From NCBI GenBank assembly GCA_037442205.1, contig JBBIQS010000129.1, positions 1-18,267 on the forward strand: 18,267 nucleotides of DNA. The letters are read 5' to 3'. The translations under genes and the position numbers were made by a program. The notes beneath the pieces were generated by a model that saw nothing but the letters and a program-made list of their open reading frames with translations, ran no database searches and was not told where the DNA came from. The stretch comes from JBBIQS01 sp037442205 (GTDB lineage: Bacteria > Myxococcota > Myxococcia > Myxococcales > UBA5297). This document shows, piece by piece, positions 1 through 7,170 of the stretch (its first letter is position 1; each line of letters starts with the position of its first letter).

Positions 1-436
1 AGGATCCGCCGCAGTCCACCGCGGTTTCGCTGCCGTTCTTCACCCCGTCGGTGCAGCTCGGCACCTGGCAGACCTTCTCGAGGCACACGCCGCTCGCGCA
101 GTCGCCCGGCCCTTCGCAGCCCGTGCCGTCCGTACATTGCTTCGAGCACGATCCGCCGCAGTCCACCGCGGTTTCAGTGCCGTTCTTGACCCCGTCGGTG
201 CAGGTGGGGGACTGGCAGATACCGCCGGTACAGACGCCCGAACCGCAATCGGCAGTGGCGGAGCATCTCTTCCCATCAGCGCAGGGCGAGCAGCTTCCGC
301 CGCAGTCCACATCCGTCTCGCTGCCGTTGAGCACGTTGTCAGTGCAACTCGCGGCCCTTGCTGCCTCGCCTCTCGTGCAGCCGGCGAGGAGCCCTACTGC
401 CACAAGCGAGCCTGCCAACAGCGAGCGCATCATCAT
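1..436 (-). CDS. Cys-rich repeat lipoprotein, 5' part only
   Basis: The frame opens with ATG at 436 on the minus strand and stays open to the left edge, so the C-terminus is missing. The start follows a good ribosome binding site (GGAGAAGG, three bases upstream) and is the first of three consecutive ATG codons. The N-terminus has an Arg, a hydrophobic stretch and a lipobox (LLAGC, Cys20), so the product should be a lipid-anchored, secreted protein. After it come repeats of about 48-49 residues. Each contains a CTDGxKNGxETxVDCGGSC block followed by C..G..C..xxDCxSGVC; three copies begin in the window. This repeat style is common in secreted proteins of Myxococcota and relatives, where the cysteines probably form disulphides. 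The function is unknown; adhesion or a surface role is only an inference. Confidence 0.85.
   Translation of the reverse strand, partial: MMMRSLLAGSLVAVGLLAGCTRGEAARAASCTDNVLNGSETDVDCGGSCSPCADGKRCSATADCGSGVCTGGICQSPTCTDGVKNGTETAVDCGGSCSKQCTDGTGCEGPGDCASGVCLEKVCQVPSCTDGVKNGSETAVDCGGS
6..310 (-). repeat. In-gene tandem repeat, about 147 and 144 bp period
   Basis: The plus-strand block CCGCCGCAGTCCAC recurs at about 6, 153 and 297, giving periods of 147 and 144 bases (49 and 48 codons). The two left copies are nearly identical over about 55 bases, while the copy nearest the start codon is more diverged. This is the DNA side of the Cys-rich protein repeat and probably continues beyond the left edge. 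Confidence 0.75.
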
Positions 437-479
437 GACCTTCTCCGGCGACGTCCCCTCCTCGATTCTGTTTGAAAGG

Positions 480-487
480 ACAATAGC
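480..487 (-). promoter_or_regulatory. Putative -10 element of the Cys-rich lipoprotein
   Basis: On the minus strand this reads GCTATTGT, fitting GCTANNNT and resembling a -10 hexamer (TATTGT). Transcription would start about 35-40 bases upstream of the ATG, leaving a leader that contains the ribosome binding site. No convincing -35 is visible. Confidence 0.4.
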
Positions 488-734
488 TGATCTTCTTTGC
501 TCTCGACCGCCCGACACTCGAAAAATCGGAAGGCGACCCGGTTCCGATTGCGGATCCCCATTTCGAGGCTCGGGACCGGTGCCCCGCGCCCCGACCGGCC
601 TTCCCCACCACCCTCATCCCCCTCCGGTCCCCTTTTCTCCCTCGACTGAAGCCTCGGGAGTAAGGGGGATGACTCGTCGGCCGCGGTCGTTGCCGCGCGG
701 CGATTGGCTCTTCGTTTCGAATCGCCTCGGAGTT

Positions 735-767
735 CCCCCCTCCTCCGGAGGCCGACGGAGAGGGGGG
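735..767. other. Imperfect GC-rich hairpin upstream of the sigma gene
   Basis: CCCCCCT at 735-741 can pair with AGGGGGG at 761-767, and an inner CTCCG/CGGAG pair extends the stem. No T-tract follows on either strand, so a terminator is not supported. It lies about 65 bases upstream of the sigma factor start and could be a protein-binding or structural site. Confidence 0.35.
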
Positions 768-817
768 CCAGGGGGTAAGCGTAGGGCGCGACCGCCGGTC
801 GGTGGCCCTCCGCGCCC

Positions 818-825
818 GCTATACT
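818..825 (+). promoter_or_regulatory. Putative -10 of a leaderless sigma factor transcript
   Basis: The sequence is GCTATACT, and TATACT matches five of six bases of the -10 consensus. It ends 7 bases before the ATG at 833, so transcription should begin at or next to the start codon. No Shine-Dalgarno sequence lies in between, which fits a leaderless message. No clear -35 is present. Confidence 0.5.
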
Positions 826-832
826 GCCTCCG

Positions 833-1546
833 ATGAAAGCCTTCGGCCCCGGCGCAGGCGGCGGCGCATTCCCATCGACCCGTTGGAGCCTCGTCGTGGC
901 GGCACAGCGCGACGAGGCCGCCACCGCCACTGCCCTGCGTGAGCTCCTTTCGGCCTATTGGCAGCCGCTCTACTGCTTCGCCCGCCGCCGAGGGCAGTCC
1001 CCGAGCGCCGCCGAGGACGCGGTGCAAAGCTTTTTCGCGCGACTTCTCGAACGCGATTTCCTCCAGCGCCTGGATCCCGGCAAGGGAAGGCTGCGCTCCT
1101 ATCTCCGCACCTCCTTCGATCACTTCCTGGCCAATGAAGCGGCGCGGGAGGGGGCGCAGAGGCGCTCTGGCGGAATCGCTCTCGACCTCGCCACGGTGGA
1201 AGAAGCCGTCGCCGACGACGGTGCGAGCCCGGAAAAGGCCTTCGAGCGGGCGTGGGCGGCGCGGGTCATGGAGCGGGCGATGGCGCGGCTGCAGAAAGAG
1301 CTCGCCGAGACTCGTCGCCCGGGCGCGGTGGAGCTGGCCCGGCTCTTCTTCGGCTCCGGCGAGCCGCCGAGCTACGCCGACGCTGCCCGCGATCACCAGA
1401 TCAGCATCCCGGCGCTCAAGACTTTCCTTCACCGCACCCGTGCCCGCTACCGCGACCTGGTTCGCGAGGAGGTCGCCGACACCGTGGGCGATTCCTCCGA
1501 GGTCGAGTCCGAGCTGGCCGACCTGCTCCGGTTGCTCTCGCCATGA
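833..1546 (+). CDS. ECF-type RNA polymerase sigma factor, paired with a kinase
   Basis: The product is 237 aa and cytoplasmic. It has the N-terminal FPSTRWSLV signature (residues 13-21) seen in ECF-like sigma factors that are often encoded beside Ser/Thr kinases. A sigma-2 region follows at about 35-105 (YWQPLYCFARRRG, EDAVQSFFARLL), and a sigma-4 helix-turn-helix lies at about 178-212 (SYADAARDHQIS..ALKTFLHRTRARYR). The stop overlaps the kinase start as ATGA, implying translational coupling. The start at 833 is directly preceded by a -10-like element without a ribosome binding site. By family knowledge such factors redirect RNA polymerase to a regulon, and the partner kinase may control activity by phosphorylation. 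No anti-sigma gene is adjacent. The target genes cannot be seen. Confidence 0.85.
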   Translation: MKAFGPGAGGGAFPSTRWSLVVAAQRDEAATATALRELLSAYWQPLYCFARRRGQSPSAAEDAVQSFFARLLERDFLQRLDPGKGRLRSYLRTSFDHFLANEAAREGAQRRSGGIALDLATVEEAVADDGASPEKAFERAWAARVMERAMARLQKELAETRRPGAVELARLFFGSGEPPSYADAARDHQISIPALKTFLHRTRARYRDLVREEVADTVGDSSEVESELADLLRLLSP

Positions 1547-2976
1547 GCGCCAACCTCCCCTGCCCTCGCTGCGGCGCGCTCTCGGGCCTGGAGCTGTGTC
1601 CGAAGTGCCTTCTCTCCGCCGGCGAGCCCGCTCCGAGCCTTGGTGGCCTCGAGCTGATCGCCGAACTGGGCCGAGGTGGAATGGGTTCGGTCTGGCGCGC
1701 CCGCGATCCGGCGCTGGATCGCGAGGTGGCGGTCAAGCTCTTGCCTCCCGAGGTGTCGGCCCAGCCCGAGCAGCAGGCTCGCCTCGCCCGGGAGGCGCGG
1801 ACTTTGGCGCTCCTCAACCATCCCAACGTGGTCCAGGTCCATCGATTCGGCGCGGAGGATGGCCAGGCCTTCATCGAAATGGAGCTGATCGACGGCCTGC
1901 CGCTCTCTCAGCTCCTTCCGCTGCCGGTGGGACGCGCGCTGAACATCGCGGTGCAGGTCTGCGATGCGCTCCAGGCGGCGCATTCGCGGGGTCTGGTGCA
2001 TCGCGACATCAAGCCCGAGAACGTCATGGTCTGCCCGGGCGACCGGGTGAAGGTCACCGACTTTGGAATCGCCAGGCCGATCGCCGCGCCCGAGAGCTGG
2101 AAGGTCACCGCCGAGGGCAAAGCAGCCGGAACTCCGGCCTTCATGCCCCCCGAGGCCTTCGCCGGGGCACCTCCCGACCCGCGCTTCGACGTCTACGGGC
2201 TGGCGGCGCTGCTCTACCAGACCGTCAGCGGAAAGATTCCGGCCGCCGGGTCGGCTCCGCTCCCCGGACGGCTCGGCGCCATCATTCAGCGAGGCCTCGC
2301 CGCCGATCCGGCCCGCCGCTATCCCGACGCGGCGAGCATGCGCGCGGCGTTGTCGAGCCTGGCCGAGCAGCCCGCAGCCTCCGAAATCGCCTCCGACGAC
2401 GATTGGTCCCCGGCCGCGGCGCTGCTTCTGACCGCGGCGACCGCCGTGGCGCTGTGGGCGTTCGTGGTTTCGCTGACTCCCAAGGTGTTTTCGCCCGGCG
2501 AGGTTCCGCCGCTGTTCGTGCTCGACCCTGAGCGCCTGGCCGACGGCAGGTTTTTGGCTCGCGCCCGCTTCGAGCTCTTCCCGATCCTGCTGGCCACGGT
2601 ATCGGCGGCGGTCGGGCTGGCCACCCTGGGCCTGCTGCGGCGCCGCTGGCGGGCCGCCGAACCCCAGCTGCATTCGCCGGACAGGCCGATCCGCTGGACG
2701 CGATGGGTCTTCGCGCTGGGCATGGCGCAGCTCGCCGTCTACCTCGGGCGGCTGTTGCTCGAACACGCCGGCCACCGCTGGCCGCGCACCTTCGCGCCGA
2801 TCGCCGGAGGGCTCAGCGAGCTGGCGCTGGTCTATCTCATGTGGCGCGCGCTGCTGGAAGCGATGCGCACCGGCCGGCCGCTGCGGCGCGAGCCGCTGCT
2901 GTTCCTGGGATTGGCCTTTGGCCTGGTCCCTCCCGCCGCCGAGCTGCTGCGCTACCTCTCCGACTGGCAGCCCTGA
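1543..2976 (+). CDS. Membrane Ser/Thr protein kinase with N-terminal zinc ribbon
   Basis: The product is 477 aa, starting at the ATG that overlaps the sigma factor stop. A zinc ribbon (Cys7, Cys10, Cys19, Cys22) precedes a Hanks-type kinase domain at about residues 33-275. The domain has a glycine loop LGRGGMGSV (42-50), catalytic Lys65, probable helix-C Glu84, HRDIKPEN (153-160), DFG (173-175) and a PPE in place of APE (202-204). All catalytic residues are present, so it should be active. The C-terminal part has four or five predicted membrane spans (about 290-312, 344-366, 388-405, 417-440, 451-470) joined by short loops, with no large outer sensor domain. The zinc ribbon-kinase layout beside this sigma type is a recurring arrangement; phosphorylation of the sigma factor is inferred. 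An open frame extends upstream inside the sigma gene, but that start lacks support. Confidence 0.9.
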   Translation: MSANLPCPRCGALSGLELCPKCLLSAGEPAPSLGGLELIAELGRGGMGSVWRARDPALDREVAVKLLPPEVSAQPEQQARLAREARTLALLNHPNVVQVHRFGAEDGQAFIEMELIDGLPLSQLLPLPVGRALNIAVQVCDALQAAHSRGLVHRDIKPENVMVCPGDRVKVTDFGIARPIAAPESWKVTAEGKAAGTPAFMPPEAFAGAPPDPRFDVYGLAALLYQTVSGKIPAAGSAPLPGRLGAIIQRGLAADPARRYPDAASMRAALSSLAEQPAASEIASDDDWSPAAALLLTAATAVALWAFVVSLTPKVFSPGEVPPLFVLDPERLADGRFLARARFELFPILLATVSAAVGLATLGLLRRRWRAAEPQLHSPDRPIRWTRWVFALGMAQLAVYLGRLLLEHAGHRWPRTFAPIAGGLSELALVYLMWRALLEAMRTGRPLRREPLLFLGLAFGLVPPAAELLRYLSDWQP

Positions 2977-3027
2977 GCTCCCGCAACTTTCCCGGACATC
3001 CTCTGTATCCATGGGCGAAAGGTCGAT

Positions 3028-3044
3028 GGGCCGCTGGACGGCCC
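3028..3044 (+). other. Perfect hairpin just before the radical SAM gene
   Basis: GGGCCG at 3028-3033 is followed by a 5-base loop and CGGCCC at 3039-3044. It ends 6 bases before the ATG at 3051, where a ribosome binding site would be expected. It could affect translation initiation or mark the end of the kinase transcript; there is no T-tract. Confidence 0.4.
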
Positions 3045-3050
3045 TCGAAA

Positions 3051-4619
3051 ATGCCCATGAAAGTCGCCTGTGTCGTTCCGCCGGTTCACTTCGACATCAA
3101 CGAGGTCGGACACGGCTACAAACCGCCGCTGGGACTGCTGGCTTTAGCCGGTCCACTCCTCGATTCCGGGTTCGAGGTCGAGCTTCTCGACGCCGACGCC
3201 GGCCATCTGACGTCGGCCGAAGTCGCCGCTCGCATTCGCGATGGCCGGTTCGACGTGGTCCTGATCGGCCATTCCGGCGCGGTGGCTGGCCATCCCTCGG
3301 CGATGGAGTGCCTGCGCGCGATCAAGGATGCCGCTCCGCAGGTCATCACCGTCTACGGCGGCGTCTACGCCACCTTCGCGGCCCGGGAGATCCTCGCGGA
3401 CGAGCCGCAGCTCGACTTCATCGTCTGCGGCGAGGGCGAGGAGACCGCGCTGGCCCTGTTGAGCGCCCTGCGCGACGGCCAAACCGACCTCTCCCACCTC
3501 GACGGCCTCGTCTGGCGGCGCTCCGGAGCCATCGCGATCAACCGGCCCCGGCGCCCGATCGCCGATCTCGACCGCTATCGGGTCGCCTGGGAGTTGGTGG
3601 ACTGGCAGCTCTACCCCGCCAACGACGGGCCGGGCCGTTCGGCGGTCGTGCAATTCGCCCGGGGCTGCCCGCACCGCTGCACCTACTGCGGACAGTGGTC
3701 GTTCTGGCGCAAATGGCGCCATCGCAGCATCGATTCCTTCGTGGACGAGCTCGAGCTGCTCCGCACTCGGTTCAATGTGCGCAGCCTGTGGCTCGCCGAC
3801 GAGAACGTCGGCGTCGATCGCGCCCTGCTGCGCGAGCTTTTGGAGAAGCTCGCCGCTCGCCAGCTCGATCTCCACCTTTATATAGCGATGCGCGCCGCCG
3901 ACGTGGTCCGCGACGCCGAGATGATCGACCTCTACCGGCGCGCCGGCATCGTCTGCCTGATGATGGGCGTCGAATCCCTGGAGGATGCGGTCCAGGCCCG
4001 GGTCGGGAAGAACAACCCGCTGGCCATCACCCGCCAGGCGGTGGAGCTTCTCCGCCAAAATGGAATCTTCTCGGTGCTCAACGTCATCTACGGGCTCGGC
4101 GACGAGACCGTCGGCTCGGTCGGAAGGACGCTGGGGCAGCTGCGGAGCCTGAATCCGGACTTCCTCAACGCGCTGCACGTGACTCCGCTGCCGTGGACCG
4201 CTCAGGGGCTCGCCACCGACGCGGCGCACCTGGTCGAACCCGACCAGCGCCGGTGGGATTTCCGCAAGCCGGTCATCGCCGGCCGCGGCCTCGGCCCCTT
4301 GGCCCTGGCGATCGCCGTCAAACTGAGCGAGCTGCTGTTCTTCCTCCGCCCGCTCTGGCTGCTGCGCTGCCTGTTCGACCGGGATCGCGTGCGCCGCGAC
4401 CTCGCCCGCGAGGCGGTGCCGCGGATGGTCCGCTACTTCCTGCGCGAGGTCGCCGGTCTGCTCGCCATGGCGTTCTCCCGGAATCGCCGTTCGCCAGCCT
4501 GGTGGCTCGACGTGAGGGAGAGACAGAGGAAAGTCGCCGCTCGGGCGGCCAATCCGGCGCTTCTCAATTCCCCCATCGCCCGATCGACCTCGCTCGGCGG
4601 CCAGGCGGAGGCGCGCTGA
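3051..4619 (+). CDS. BchE-like B12/radical SAM protein
   Basis: The product is 522 aa from the ATG at 3051; the second ATG at 3057 is equally possible, and no clear ribosome binding site decides. Residues 1 to about 140 look like a cobalamin-binding fold, with a YGGVYATF motif at 102-109. The usual B12-ligating DxHxxG is replaced by DADAG (47-51), so base ligation by His is unlikely. The radical SAM core carries the cluster motif Cys206-x3-Cys210-x2-Cys213, followed by GQWSFWRKWRHRS. Further on are LWLADEN (246-252), an (I/M)RAADVVRDAEM segment, a Gly-Glu-Ser type MMGVES and LNALHVTPLPWT. This set of motifs closely resembles BchE, the anaerobic Mg-protoporphyrin IX monomethyl ester cyclase, including its basic, aromatic C-terminal region. 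No other bacteriochlorophyll gene is in the window, so a related reaction on another tetrapyrrole or lipid is equally possible. Confidence 0.8.
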   Translation: MPMKVACVVPPVHFDINEVGHGYKPPLGLLALAGPLLDSGFEVELLDADAGHLTSAEVAARIRDGRFDVVLIGHSGAVAGHPSAMECLRAIKDAAPQVITVYGGVYATFAAREILADEPQLDFIVCGEGEETALALLSALRDGQTDLSHLDGLVWRRSGAIAINRPRRPIADLDRYRVAWELVDWQLYPANDGPGRSAVVQFARGCPHRCTYCGQWSFWRKWRHRSIDSFVDELELLRTRFNVRSLWLADENVGVDRALLRELLEKLAARQLDLHLYIAMRAADVVRDAEMIDLYRRAGIVCLMMGVESLEDAVQARVGKNNPLAITRQAVELLRQNGIFSVLNVIYGLGDETVGSVGRTLGQLRSLNPDFLNALHVTPLPWTAQGLATDAAHLVEPDQRRWDFRKPVIAGRGLGPLALAIAVKLSELLFFLRPLWLLRCLFDRDRVRRDLAREAVPRMVRYFLREVAGLLAMAFSRNRRSPAWWLDVRERQRKVAARAANPALLNSPIARSTSLGGQAEAR

Positions 4620-4760
4620 GCCGAGTTTTCGATTGCGGCGGTCGCTGCCCAGGGCACAACGCCCGCCCCTTGCTGACGCGCGGGGCTCCTATCTGTCGCC
4701 GTCTGCCGCGGTCCCACCTGCCGCTTGCCCTATATGGAATTAGACGGTAGGCACTAGCCC
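4620..4760 (+). other. Intergenic region upstream of the glycosylase operon
   Basis: These 141 bases separate the radical SAM gene from the five-gene unit. A locally AT-richer stretch at about 4725-4750 (TTGCCC, then TATATGGAAT and TAGACGGTAG) is the best place for a promoter. No clean -35/-10 pair can be assigned, and no terminator hairpin with a T-tract is evident. Confidence 0.35.
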
Positions 4761-5681
4761 ATGTCCGACCGCGAAGACCTCTCCGAGCTGGTCCGAGACC
4801 TGCGCGGTCACCTGTCCTGGCTCGCCGACAACGGCGTGCGCGAGCTTCCCGCGCCTCCTCGGCCGTCCGCAGCCTCGGTTCAGGCCGCGAACGCACCCGC
4901 CTCTTCGTCCACACGCAGTGGATCCCTCCGCGATGCCGTTCGGTCGGCCGTCGGCTCTCCTTCTCCGACCCGCGCTGTGGCGCCCCCGCCGGCCCAGGCT
5001 CCCGTTGCGGTCCCTCGGCCGGCCGCGAACGTGATTCCCTTCGCCCCTCGCTCGAATATCGTGGCTCCCGCCCAGCCTCCTCCTGCCTCGGCGCCCGCAA
5101 CTCCCGCGATCCGCCGCTCGCTCGAGGAGATTCGGGCCGAGATCGGCGCCTGCCAGCGCTGCAAGCTCGGGAAAACGCGCACCAACCTGGTCTTCGGGGT
5201 CGGCAATCCGAAGGCCGAGCTGGTCTTCGTGGGCGAGGGCCCGGGGGCCGACGAGGACGCCCAGGGCATCCCCTTCGTCGGCAAGGCCGGCCAGCTGCTG
5301 ACCAAGATGATCGAGGCGATGGGGTTCAGCCGCGACGACGTCTATATCTGCAACGTCGTCAAATGCCGCCCGCCGGGCAACCGCAACCCCGAGCCCGACG
5401 AGATCGAAGCCTGCGAGCCCTTCCTCAAGGCCCAGCTCGCCTCGCTCAGCCCCAAGGTGATCGTCGCCCTGGGCAAGTTCGCCGCCCAGACCCTGCTGCG
5501 CGACACCACGGCCATCACCCGGCTGCGCGGGAACTGGCGCGAGTACTGCGGAATCCGTCTGATGCCCACCTTCCATCCGGCCTATCTGCTGCGCAGCCCC
5601 GCCGAGAAGGCAAAGGCCTGGGAGGATCTGAAGCTGGTGATGAAAGTCTTTGGCAAGGAACCGCCTGCCAAGAAGCAGTGA
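4761..5681 (+). CDS. udg: Family-4 uracil-DNA glycosylase with long disordered N-terminus
   Basis: The product is 306 aa; its C-terminal 190 residues form the enzyme. It removes uracil from DNA to start base-excision repair. Four cysteines expected to hold a [4Fe-4S] cluster are at 131, 134, 202 and 218. Catalytic motif A is GEGPGADED (158-166) and motif B is FHPAYLLR (271-278). VVKCRPPGNRNP is also characteristic of family 4. The first 25 residues could form a helix; residues about 30-115 are Pro/Ala/Ser-rich and probably disordered. This makes the protein roughly 100 residues longer than the compact family members. The next gene starts 28 bases after the stop, suggesting cotranscription. 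Confidence 0.92.
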   Translation: MSDREDLSELVRDLRGHLSWLADNGVRELPAPPRPSAASVQAANAPASSSTRSGSLRDAVRSAVGSPSPTRAVAPPPAQAPVAVPRPAANVIPFAPRSNIVAPAQPPPASAPATPAIRRSLEEIRAEIGACQRCKLGKTRTNLVFGVGNPKAELVFVGEGPGADEDAQGIPFVGKAGQLLTKMIEAMGFSRDDVYICNVVKCRPPGNRNPEPDEIEACEPFLKAQLASLSPKVIVALGKFAAQTLLRDTTAITRLRGNWREYCGIRLMPTFHPAYLLRSPAEKAKAWEDLKLVMKVFGKEPPAKKQ

Positions 5682-5709
5682 GCGCCTCTCGCTTACCCGG
5701 GTGACCATC

Positions 5710-7080
5710 GTGCGCACCAACATCCATCGCTTTGCCTGGGCCTTCCTGCTGGCGCTGGCGCTGATCGCGACTCGCGGCGCTTTGGCTGCCCAGCCGGCCG
5801 CTCAGGCGGTCGGTCTGGTGGACCTCGACGGCTCGGTCAACCCCGGCAGCACCGACTTCCTGCTCCGCGCGATGGACGAGGCCAGCAGCGAGGGCCTGCA
5901 GGCGCTGGTGATCCGCATCGATACCCCCGGCGGCATGCTCGAATCGACCCGCTCCATCGTGAAGGCCGAGCTCGCCTCCAAGATCCCGATCATCGTGTGG
6001 GTCGGACCGGCGGGCGCGCGCGCCGGATCGGCCGGGGTCTTCATCACCTACGGCGCCCACGTCGCCGCCATGGCCCCGGCCACCAACATCGGCGCCGCCC
6101 ACCCGGTCGCCGCCGGCGCCAACGGCGCGGAAAAAATGGACGACACCATGGCCGAGAAGGTCACCAACGACCTGGTGGCCTGGGCCCAGGGCATCGCCAA
6201 GCAGCGCAACCGCAGCGCGGAGTGGGTCGAGGAGGCCGTGCGCAAGAGCGTCAGCGTCCCGGCCGAGGAAGCGCTCAAGCTGCACGTCATCGACCTGATC
6301 TCCCCCGACCTCCCCTCGCTCCTCAAGGAGATCGACGGGCGCAAGGTCACCACCGCGGCCGGCGAAATCACGCTCGCCACCGCCCAGGCGCAGCTCAAGC
6401 CGCTGAAGATGACCCCGCGCGAGAAGCTGCTCGACTTCCTGGGCGATCCCTCCATCGCCTTCCTGTTCATCGGGCTGGGGGCACTGGGGATTTTGGCCGA
6501 GCTCTATCACCCGGGCACCGTTTTCCCCGGCGTGCTGGGCGCGGTGAGCCTGTCGCTCGGGCTGGTGGCCACCCGCATGCTTCCGGTGCGGGCCGGGAGC
6601 ATCGTGCTGATCCTGGTCGGCGCGGGTTTGCTGGCCGCCGAGTTCTACGTGACCAGCTATGGACTGCTGGCGGTGGCCGGCTTGGCCTGCTTCGCGCTTG
6701 GCGCCTTCCTGCTCATCAATCCCAGCGAGCCCGGATTCATGGTCGATCGCGACTTCGGCGTCGCCTGGGCCGAAGTTTTGCCGATCGTGCTGGCGGTGGC
6801 GGCGGTGCTGGCGCTGGTGGTCTGGAAGGTCACCCAGTCCAGGATGCGCAAGCAGATCACCGGAGCGGCCGGACTGGTCGGGGAGGAAGGGATCGTCTCG
6901 CTCGAGGTCGGTCCGGCGGCCGGAAAGGTGCTGGTCCACGGCGAGATCTGGGAGGCGCGCTCGCCCAACCCCATCGCCGCCGGCGAGCGGGTGCGCGTCG
7001 AGCAGATCGAAGGGCTGCTGATCCGCGTGGCGCCGGCCAAAAACCTCTCCGGCGAGCTGCCAACTCAGCGTCAAGCCTGA
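5710..7080 (+). CDS. nfeD: NfeD-family membrane serine protease (ClpP class)
   Basis: The product is 456 aa from GTG at 5710, chosen because GGGTGA lies five bases upstream; GTG at 5701 is an in-frame alternative. A signal peptide (hydrophobic residues 8-21, ALAA near 24-27) leads into a ClpP-like protease domain. VIRIDTPGGML lies at 67-77, the probable nucleophile is Ser107 in AGSAG, and the general base is Lys150 in EKVTND, matching the Ser/Lys dyad of the archaeal 1510-N protease. Membrane spans follow at about 247-264, 271-290, 296-312, 317-337 and 356-373. A C-terminal NfeD OB-fold occupies about 385-441. This is the full-length form, which in other bacteria cleaves the C-terminus of its slipin partner. 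That partner follows directly, 90 bases downstream. Confidence 0.9.
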   Translation: MRTNIHRFAWAFLLALALIATRGALAAQPAAQAVGLVDLDGSVNPGSTDFLLRAMDEASSEGLQALVIRIDTPGGMLESTRSIVKAELASKIPIIVWVGPAGARAGSAGVFITYGAHVAAMAPATNIGAAHPVAAGANGAEKMDDTMAEKVTNDLVAWAQGIAKQRNRSAEWVEEAVRKSVSVPAEEALKLHVIDLISPDLPSLLKEIDGRKVTTAAGEITLATAQAQLKPLKMTPREKLLDFLGDPSIAFLFIGLGALGILAELYHPGTVFPGVLGAVSLSLGLVATRMLPVRAGSIVLILVGAGLLAAEFYVTSYGLLAVAGLACFALGAFLLINPSEPGFMVDRDFGVAWAEVLPIVLAVAAVLALVVWKVTQSRMRKQITGAAGLVGEEGIVSLEVGPAAGKVLVHGEIWEARSPNPIAAGERVRVEQIEGLLIRVAPAKNLSGELPTQRQA

Positions 7081-7170
7081 GATCTTCGGTTCTTTCGAGA
7101 GCGCTTGCGCCCGCTCGCCCGTTCTGCGACCTTCTGGCGCCACTTTCACCCGCAAGAAGAGGGGCCCGCC

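Larger units (their letters stand above)
437..832. other. Divergent intergenic region (396 bp)
   Basis: This region separates the minus-strand lipoprotein from the plus-strand sigma factor gene. It holds a lower-GC patch at about 465-535 near the lipoprotein promoter, an imperfect GC-rich hairpin at 735-767, and the sigma gene's -10-like element at 820-825. Open frames cross it on both strands, but they are long only because GC-rich DNA lacks stop codons; none has a convincing start or protein features. Confidence 0.6.

Noticed and set aside
614..1432. Minus-strand frame over the divergent region and sigma gene
   Set aside because: No domain or signal peptide is visible, the ribosome binding site is absent, and it overlaps the clear sigma factor gene.
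1447..3012. A 521-codon minus-strand frame opposite the kinase
   Set aside because: The plus-strand kinase shows every catalytic motif; the opposite frame is a Gln/Arg/Gly-rich shadow.
2703..3050. N-terminal extension of the radical SAM gene into the kinase gene
   Set aside because: The extension is Arg/Ala-rich shadow sequence within the kinase C-terminus; the family's N-terminal strand begins right at the ATG at 3051 or 3057.
4690..4753. Defined promoter for the glycosylase operon
   Set aside because: Several TA-containing hexamers exist, but none has both a good -10 and a -35 at suitable spacing, so only the region was listed.
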